A stretch of 64,000 nt of DNA from Trichosporon coremiiforme (taxonomy: Eukaryota > Basidiomycota > Tremellomycetes > Trichosporonales > Trichosporonaceae), in NCBI GenBank assembly GCA_039545355.1, contig BCJJ01000025.1:584820-648819 (forward strand), in the 5' to 3' direction. Both the position numbers and the translations under genes were made by a program. Shown here piece after piece: positions 57,876 through 64,000 of this stretch. Under the pieces are notes generated by a model. It was given only the letters and a program-made list of their open reading frames with translations. It was not told the origin of the DNA and ran no database searches. Every line of letters begins with the position of its first letter. Position 1 is the stretch's first letter.

Positions 57876-59491
57876 GCATAATGGATCTTGGAACGGTTTA
57901 GAGTTGATGGACTCTTTGCACTCTTTGTTAGTTCAGCATCGGCGCCGAGTCAGGCTCCCGAGCAGGCGGCCGTACTGACCCGCATGTCGGGCCGCGGACG
58001 ATCCGCGAGGCAATGCTCGCCTGTTCCCACAGCGGCTGTTCAGCACACTGTGATAATGCATGCAGGCTGATCATGCCATAGTGTTGAACGTGTCTCGGCT
58101 CCACATGCTGCCTAAGCGCACGAAGTATGCCCGGTTTAGGGGTGACTCCACTTCTGTCCAGCCTCGCGGAGTGACTTGGGCGACTCAGTCAGTACTACCA
58201 ACAAGTCAACAAGTCACCAGTGTCCCAAAGTCTGCCTCTGGACGCGTGGTAAGTTCTCGGGCACGCGCATCGGACCGAGACTTCTTACGTTAAGCAAACG
58301 CTTGGCGATCTTCAGTTCGGCCCTGAGCAGTGGAGTACGCGCTGGAGTGCGAGTGCAGTGCGTCCGCGCGCGTCGGAATCGTCTTTGTCGGAACGTAAAA
58401 GGTTCGACCAGCTCAGGGATTACGTTGTCGCGTTGGGCGTGGTGCAGGAATCCTCCGGCGACTGACGGCCGTGATTCAGGCATCGTTGTAGCGCCTCTGC
58501 GACGCGCCGCTGAAGAGACCACTGCGTCTACTCGCCATCGCCTCACAGAGAGCGGGGGGATGTTTATAGTGGCCTTGAAGCGAAGAATCCAACTGCGTTG
58601 ACTGATGCTATGTGGGATATTAAGCTTGCATGGACTGTGTGTGTGGTTCGGTCGGCGATACACGTTACGGTTAATGAGATGGTGCCTGCGCATGTACTAC
58701 TGTATGTATCAGTGGATTCCCAAAGGTGGTAGCACATGTGCGCAAGCTTACGACGACCGAGTGGAACATCTGTTCCGCATCCCGTGGCTCAGATTGCAGG
58801 GGTGTTGTCAGCGAGCACGGGTGCATGCAGCTTTCACCACCTTTCACCACCTTTCACCTTTCTCGGGCATGCGCCAGATGAAACAGACTATCCCATCGTC
58901 CGCTTCCCTGCGAAAAGGGTCCGAACATCGGGCATCGGGTTCCGATTCGTCCTCAGATGAGCGAGCTTCCTTAACGAAGCCATTCACCACCAGCCTGTTC
59001 CGACAAACCATACATTCACCGCGTACACCGGCGCACAACTTGCATCACCGCCCGGCCTGACCTCCCGAACCCCGACACTGACCTGACACCCACTTGACTC
59101 ACTCCTATCTCGCTGACAACACTGCTCACTGCGTAATGCATCCCGCTCCTAGCTGCCGTCCGTTCCGCAACCCACGCCCGGATCATGTCCTGACCATGTC
59201 CTGATCTAGTGTTCGGACACATGCACGCAATCCATTCCAGCTCGTCGGAACAGAACAGCGCGACAACCTGACGACTCCCCGGATCGCGACCCCTTGCCAG
59301 GACGATGGCGAGTGAATTGCTCCATCTCCATCTGCCGGCTACGGGAGTTGGCACCAACTGGGGATGACGCCTGCGACATTCCATGACGTGACTTAGTGTC
59401 TGTGCGGGTGATCTGCTGAAGGGTTGGGAAGCTGTTTGCAGGCTGAGGTGTTCGCTGGCTTGTTCGGCCGACCCGAGGGGACTCTCTCGAG
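57876..59491. other. 1.6 kb intergenic
   Basis: No gene recognised. It contains a small repeat of TTTCACCACC near 58834-58858. Confidence 0.4.
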
Positions 59492-59497
59492 TATAAA
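59492..59497 (+). promoter_or_regulatory. TATA box of the Gln-rich secreted protein gene
   Basis: TATAAA in GAGTATAAAGGAC, 140 bases upstream of the ATG, followed by a CT-rich leader. Confidence 0.7.
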
Positions 59498-59631
59498 GGA
59501 CAGAGGCAGTGCCGTTGCTCCTCATTAGCTCCTCTCTCCTTCACTCTCCTTCTGTTCGTCTTCCTTCGGCTCCGCCACCCCACGTTCCGTAAGTCGCCTC
59601 CCCCCCTACAACCCAGCTAACCCCAGTTACA

Positions 59632-60512
59632 ATGAAGTTCTCTTCTGCCATTCTCATCGCCCTCGCCTCGAGCGCCGCCGCCGCGCCGGTCAACCCCGGC
59701 GAGTCGATGCTCGAGGACCCCACTGGCATTGTGGCCACTCCCCTCTCGCACGTCATTGACGGCGTCATCTCGGCCCTCAACGGCAACTTCCAGTTCAGTG
59801 ACACGCGCCAGGACCTGCAGCAGGGCGTGCAGGGCGCCACCGGCCTGTGGCAGGGTGTCCAGCAGCAGGCACAGAACGCCCAGCAGCAGGTGCAGCAACA
59901 GCAGCAGCAGCAGCAGCAGAGCGGCGGTATCCTGTCGGGCTTGTTCAACGGCATTTCGGGCATCTTCAACGGCGGCAACGGCAACCAGCCCGCCGACCGA
60001 CAGACCTCAGCCTCCACCCTGCCCTTCATCGGCGGTCTGTTCCAGGGCTCTGGCTCGAGCTCCAACACCGGCACCGGCTCGCTCCTCGTAACCTGTTCCG
60101 TGTTGGCTCGTCGACCTCGCCCAACTCTGCCGCCGCGTCCGTCAAGGCCGAGGGCGGCGGTGCCTCGGCCGACATCGCGATCAAGGTGTCCGGCTTCCCG
60201 ACCGAGCTCTCTGAGCAGAACCTCCGCAACACCCTCGGCAAGCTCAACCTCGGCCTCAACGAGGAGCAGACCAAGTACACGATCCAGCTTATCCAGACCC
60301 TCGTCGCTGCCTTCTTCAACGGCAAGCAGATCCCCAACGCCAACGACATCAAGGAGTTCATCCCCAACAAGGTCCCCGCCAACCTGTCCCAGGACCAGGT
60401 CAAGGCCATCAACAACGCCATCTACCCCACCCTCAACATCGTCCTTAAGAACATGGGCATCCTGAACGGTACCCAGGACACCATCGCCCACGTCCTCACC
60501 CGTGGCAACTGA
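59632..60512 (+). CDS. secreted Gln-rich protein, reading frame interrupted once
   Basis: Begins MKFSSAILIALASSAAAAPV, a clear signal peptide. Then come VIDGVISALNGNFQFSDTRQ, a Gln-rich block (about residues 72-97) and ILSGLFNGISGIFNGGNGNQ. The frame shifts near 60091-60100: frame 1 ends GTGSLL, while coding continues in another frame with NLFRVGSSTSPNSAAASVKA and SADIAIKVSGFPTELSEQNL to the end (AHVLTRGN). One missing base would restore GSLLGNLF. A 59-nt intron (GTAACC..GTCAAG) would also bridge the frames but has poor splice and branch sites. A 38-nt 5'UTR intron (59589-59626) ends five bases before the ATG. Family unknown; the architecture echoes the gene at 54251. Confidence 0.7.
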
Positions 60513-60590
60513 TCGAACATTATCTGTAGCTCAGTACTTGGTAGCTGCTCAGACCTTATGCTATAAGCTCATTTTGGTACATGTACATGT

Positions 60591-61389
60591 TCAGTGCGAT
60601 AATACAGGTTCGGTGTGTCGTGGTCGTTTTGACTTGCTGCTTCGGGAAGTTGATGGGAGCGATTCCTGGGGTCAGTTGGAGCATGTCGGTCAAACTTACG
60701 CGTCGGCTTGGCCGTGAACCGCTGAATAAGCTCTCGAGGGCGACTGCGTTGCCGACGACGAGCTCAGCGCGGTCCAGCATGCGCGCAGTGAGCTCGTTCA
60801 GCGTCTCGCTGCACTCGAGGTCATCTCTGATGTCAGTTCAGTCCGGGGCAATGGCCGACTCACCCTCGGTCGTCGAGCCAGCGCACCGCCTCAGTGCGGT
60901 ACTCGGCCAGGAGTGGAATGTCGCCCTCCTTCATGCAGCGGATGTAAAGCAGCTTGCTCGCCGTGATGGCCTTGACGCCGTCCTTACCCCTGGGAATGTC
61001 GGGAAAGTAGCTCTGCACCATGAGGCCGATGCGCTCCAGGTCCTGTTTCCGCTTCGACAACGCGTAGTTCTGCAGCGACCGCGCGACGTGCTGAGGTCAG
61101 CTTGGAAGTCCCACTCGTAGCTCACAGCTCGTCGAACGTCGAGGGACAGACGATACAGCGCGTCCCACAGCGGGTCGGCGCACGTGTTGAGAAGCCGCAC
61201 GTCCGCTGCGCGCAGTGCGCCCTTGCCCGACTCGTAGTGTCCCAACGCGACTAGCGCCTCGCTCCGGACAACCTCGGCTAGCAGCGCGACGTGCGAGAAG
61301 AGCTGCAGCGCTGTCGGCAGCAGCTGCACGAGCGGGTTCGGGTCGAGGTGCGCTCGCAGTGCGCGGAGCACTTCCTCAGGCGACGCCAT
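60591..61389 (-). CDS. conserved-looking helical protein of unknown function
   Basis: Four exons were read. MASPEEVLRALRAHLDPNPL leads through LLPTALQLFSHVALLAEVVR and RLLNTCADPLWDALYRLSLD to an intron (GTGAGC..GCTGACCTCAG). Then comes HVARSLQNYALSKRKQDLER with YFPDIPRGKDGVKAITASKL and LYIRCMKEGDIPLLAEYRTE, a second intron, ECSETLNELTARMLDRAEL with VVGNAVALESLFSG, and a last intron (GTAAGT..CTGACCCCAG) before a basic Ser-rich tail ending TEPVLSH. The product is about 230 residues and all-helical in appearance, with no signal or membrane segments. I do not recognise the family. Confidence 0.7.
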
Positions 61390-61670
61390 GGCGACTGAAG
61401 TGGAGGCGTCTTGACGTCTTGACGCGCTCGATGGGGTGGATGATGGAAGTGGAGGTCTCGACGCGCTTCAAAACAACATTCGTCATGGTCATGATGGTCT
61501 CGTGTCGCCTGAAACCAGCGTGGGAAAGTGACTCGCACTCCACTTTCTTGAGCTGTTCGCTCGGCACTCGCCAAAAGTCGGTCGCTGGGCCGCAAAGAGC
61601 AGCGCTGCGCGCAGCAGCAGCAGCAAGATCCAGTCAAGATACATACGGGCCACAGCCCTCAATACATGTT

Positions 61671-62257
61671 CTACTTCTTGTCGTTGTCGTTGCCCTCCTC
61701 CTGCTCCCTGATCTTGGAGAAGACCTGGGACGCGATCTGCCGTTAGCTATGAGCGAACAAAACCGTAGCGGGCGCCGTACTCACCTCAGGCGTCAGGTTC
61801 ACACCGGCCGCCTGCATCTGCAACATGAGCTGGCGTTAGCTAGAGAACAACGGCAGGGAAGCTCACGTTCTGGCCCGCCTCGCGGATCTCGGGGTCCATG
61901 CCGAGCTTCATCATCTGCATTGCCGAGGGCGGCTTGGAAATGTCGACGCCTGGTGTCAGCTGAGATTTCTGAACGAACAGCGGTGCACGTTTGGATGCAC
62001 ATCTACACGCCTCCGATCCTCCGCCGTCGGCTGGACTACTCACCCTTAGCCTGCATGAGCTCGCCAAGCTTCATGATGGCAGCCTTGGTGCCCTCGTGGT
62101 TCTGGATCTTGGCGCGCATCTCGATGATCTGCGGGTCGTTGAACGGGTCCTCGGCGGCGCGGGCGCGGGCGGACGCGTGCAGGCTGGCAACGGCCCGCGG
62201 GGCGCGCTGAACAAGGGGGCGGGTGACGAGACGGGTCGAACGCAGGACGGAGAACAT
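61671..62257 (-). CDS. small mitochondrial protein of unknown function
   Basis: Four short exons. MFSVLRSTRLVTRPLVQRAP and RAVASLHASARARAAEDPFN form a long Arg-rich presequence. The rest is a compact helical domain: DPQIIEMRAKIQNHEGTKAA, IMKLGELMQAKG, VDISKPPSAMQMMKLGMDPE, IREAGQN, LMLQMQAAGVNLTPE, then IASQVFSKIREQEEGNDND. Introns (GTGAGT or GTGAGC, ending GCTGACACCAG, GCTAACGCCAG, GCTAACGGCAG) are all 36-75 nt. Matrix location is inferred from the presequence; function is not recognised. Length is about 115 residues. Confidence 0.75.
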
Positions 62258-62622
62258 GGTGGAGGATGTGGTGACGGCAAAAAGGCGTGGACGGTGTCGT
62301 CATAGAAAGTCGTGTGGAGGTCGGTTCCGGAGTGACTTTTGGCGCCCGCAACGCTGCTTCCCGAACGAACGCCAGATGCACATGCACACAACGGGATAGA
62401 GAGTCTGTCTGCTCGGCGCTCGGACAGTCTTAACAGCGACGTGATCTGACCATGTTCCACGAGGGCTTCACATAGGCCAACCAACTTCGGGCAACAGCTC
62501 TCTTACCCTGGTCTTGCTTGGGATGCTTCATTTCATGCATTCTGGCTTCTGAACAACTGATTCTCCGACTTCACAGTAACAGGATGATTGAAACTTCGCA
62601 CGAACGGTCCTCCTGAAGTTCA

Positions 62623-64000
62623 CTAATACCGCCATCGGAACGCGGGGTGCTTATAGTCGAGGTCCTCGGGGGCAATGTGCGCAACATCGGCGAGCGCCTC
62701 ATCCATGTCCCTGCGGTCGCGGCGGCGATTGTCCCACTTGAGCCAGAAGTAGAGGAGGACGCAGGACAGGAAGAGGAGCGCATTCGTGGCCAGGTTGAGA
62801 CCGTTACCGATGCTGACTGTCAACGTTTTGCAAGACTCAGGGGCTTACGGGTAGTTTGGCCCATCGTACTTGGGGAAGGCCCAGGTAGCGATGAGACCGC
62901 CAATGTTGCCGGCGACCATGACGAGACCAATCCCGGACGAGCGCGCGCTGTCGGAGAGCGTGTTGGCGGCGGACTGAGAGGGACACAGCGCGCCGAACGA
63001 GAAAGATCCCGCAGCGATGATGAACGTTGCACCATAGCGGACGTGCGGGTTCTCGCTGGCCAGGAACATGATGTACCCGACAACTGGCAGGGGAGCGAGG
63101 ACCATCATGACGACAAGGCGCTTGTCGAGCTTCCAGGCGAAGAAGTTGGAGATGACGACGACAGCGGCGCCGACGACAAAGGGCGGGACCGCATGCAGCT
63201 GCTTGCTGACGACCGAGCTGTTGGGATAGATAGTCGACACGATGGTCGGGAGGAAGAAAGCCATAGACTGCGCCGTAATATTGTCGAGGAGGAAAATCCA
63301 CGCACAAACGAGCGTGTTGGGGTTAAAAATACCCAGAATAAGCTTGCGCTTGTCGATCTTGTCGAGCACAGTCTTGGTGCCGACGTTTTCCGACTTGATG
63401 CGCGCAATGGCGAGCGCCTTCTCCTCGGGGTTGAGCCAGCGCGCCGTCTCGGGCCGGTCGGTCAATGTGAAGAATGAGATGATGCCCAGGCCGGTGGTGA
63501 TGATTCCTTCGACGAGGAACAGCATCGCCCAGCTGCGCACGCTCCCGATGTGATTGATTTTGAGGATGCCAGAGGCAAGTAAGCCCGAGAAGGCTCCACC
63601 GAGGGGCGACGTGCAAATGTACAGCGAAATGCGGAACGCGAGTTCAGACTTGCGGTACCATCGCGTAAAGTAGTACGAGATGCCGGGGAGCAGGCCGGCC
63701 TCAAAGATACCAAGCAGGAAGCGCACGCCACAGGCCGACGAGTAGTCGGTGATGAACGCCGTGCACAGGGAGACGATCTGGGGTCAGGGATGGATGCCTT
63801 GTGGCGCAGGAGCGACTTACACCAAAGCCAAACGTCATCAGCGGGAGCCAACGACCAGGCCCGACAATCTTGCACATAATGTTGGACGGGATCTCGAACA
63901 GGATGTACGAGATGTAGAACACAGAGAGGATCGCATTGTAGTCGACACCCTTCAGATGCAGGTCCTGCTCAAAGTTGGCAAGGCGCGCGTTGCCGATGTT
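62623..64000 (-). CDS. MFS permease of the allantoate/nicotinate (Dal5-like) family, 5' end outside window
   Basis: Anion:cation symporter-type major facilitator. The visible N-terminal part reads NIGNARLANFEQDLHLKGVD and YNAILSVFYISYILFEIPSN, the family's TM1-TM2 signature. Then come GVRFLLGIFEAGLLPGISYY, YICTSPLGGAFSGLLASGIL, RSWAMLFLVEGIITTGLGII and TDRPETARWLNPEEKALA. The C-terminal half includes SGIGLVMVAGNIGGLIATWA and ends EDLDYKHPAFRWRY. Introns lie near 62820-62848 and 63776-63820. The substrate is unknown: the family includes transporters of allantoate, nicotinic acid, biotin and pantothenate. The gene is truncated by the window edge, not broken. Confidence 0.9.

Overview
This is a GC-rich nuclear fragment of a fungus, most likely a basidiomycete yeast or yeast-like Tremellomycete (Trichosporonales/Cryptococcus relatives fit best). 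The evidence is dense short introns of roughly 35-70 nt that start GTGAGT or GTAAGY and end with CTGAC/CTAAC only a few bases before the AG, genes interrupted several times, intron-bearing tRNA genes, and a housekeeping gene set typical of fungi. There are no operons, Shine-Dalgarno sites or CRISPR arrays. The species assignment is an inference; no search was run.

Left part (1-26.7 kb): a tail-to-head run on the minus strand of two unrelated prolyl isomerases (FKBP12 with an apparent mitochondrial presequence, and a PPWD1-type WD40-cyclophilin), then a PPZ-type phosphatase. After a repeat-rich 2.7 kb gap come a coiled-coil/AT-hook protein, mitochondrial ribosomal protein bL28m, a putative GPI-anchored wall protein, and mitochondrial ribosomal protein uL5m divergent from the TRAPP subunit TRS85. 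Histone H4, the Rab escort protein and the ER translocon subunit SEC66 follow.

Middle part (26.7-49.6 kb): the MATH-domain deubiquitinase UBP15/USP7, the tiny ER protein RAMP4, an acidic orphan protein, a gene-poor stretch with a 28-base G run, an inverted pair of tRNA-Val(AAC) genes, ubiquitin E1 (UBA1) and an F-box/WD40 protein. Three ubiquitin-pathway genes (E1, probable E3 receptor, deubiquitinase) thus lie within 21 kb. UBA1 contains a 6-nt microexon, and both UBP15 and RAMP4 have a first coding exon consisting of the ATG alone.

Right part (49.6-64 kb): an accessory-looking zone with a GH31 glycosidase broken by several frameshifts, an intact Gly/Leu-rich secreted protein, a secreted-protein gene broken by a 7-bp tandem duplication, and another secreted protein whose reading frame is interrupted once. 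Several of these keep clear TATA boxes and 5'UTR introns. Beyond it lie an unrecognised protein, a small mitochondrial protein and an MFS permease that runs off the right edge.

All exon structures were read by eye from splice signals and family conservation. CDS coordinates give the outer limits from start codon to stop codon and include introns.
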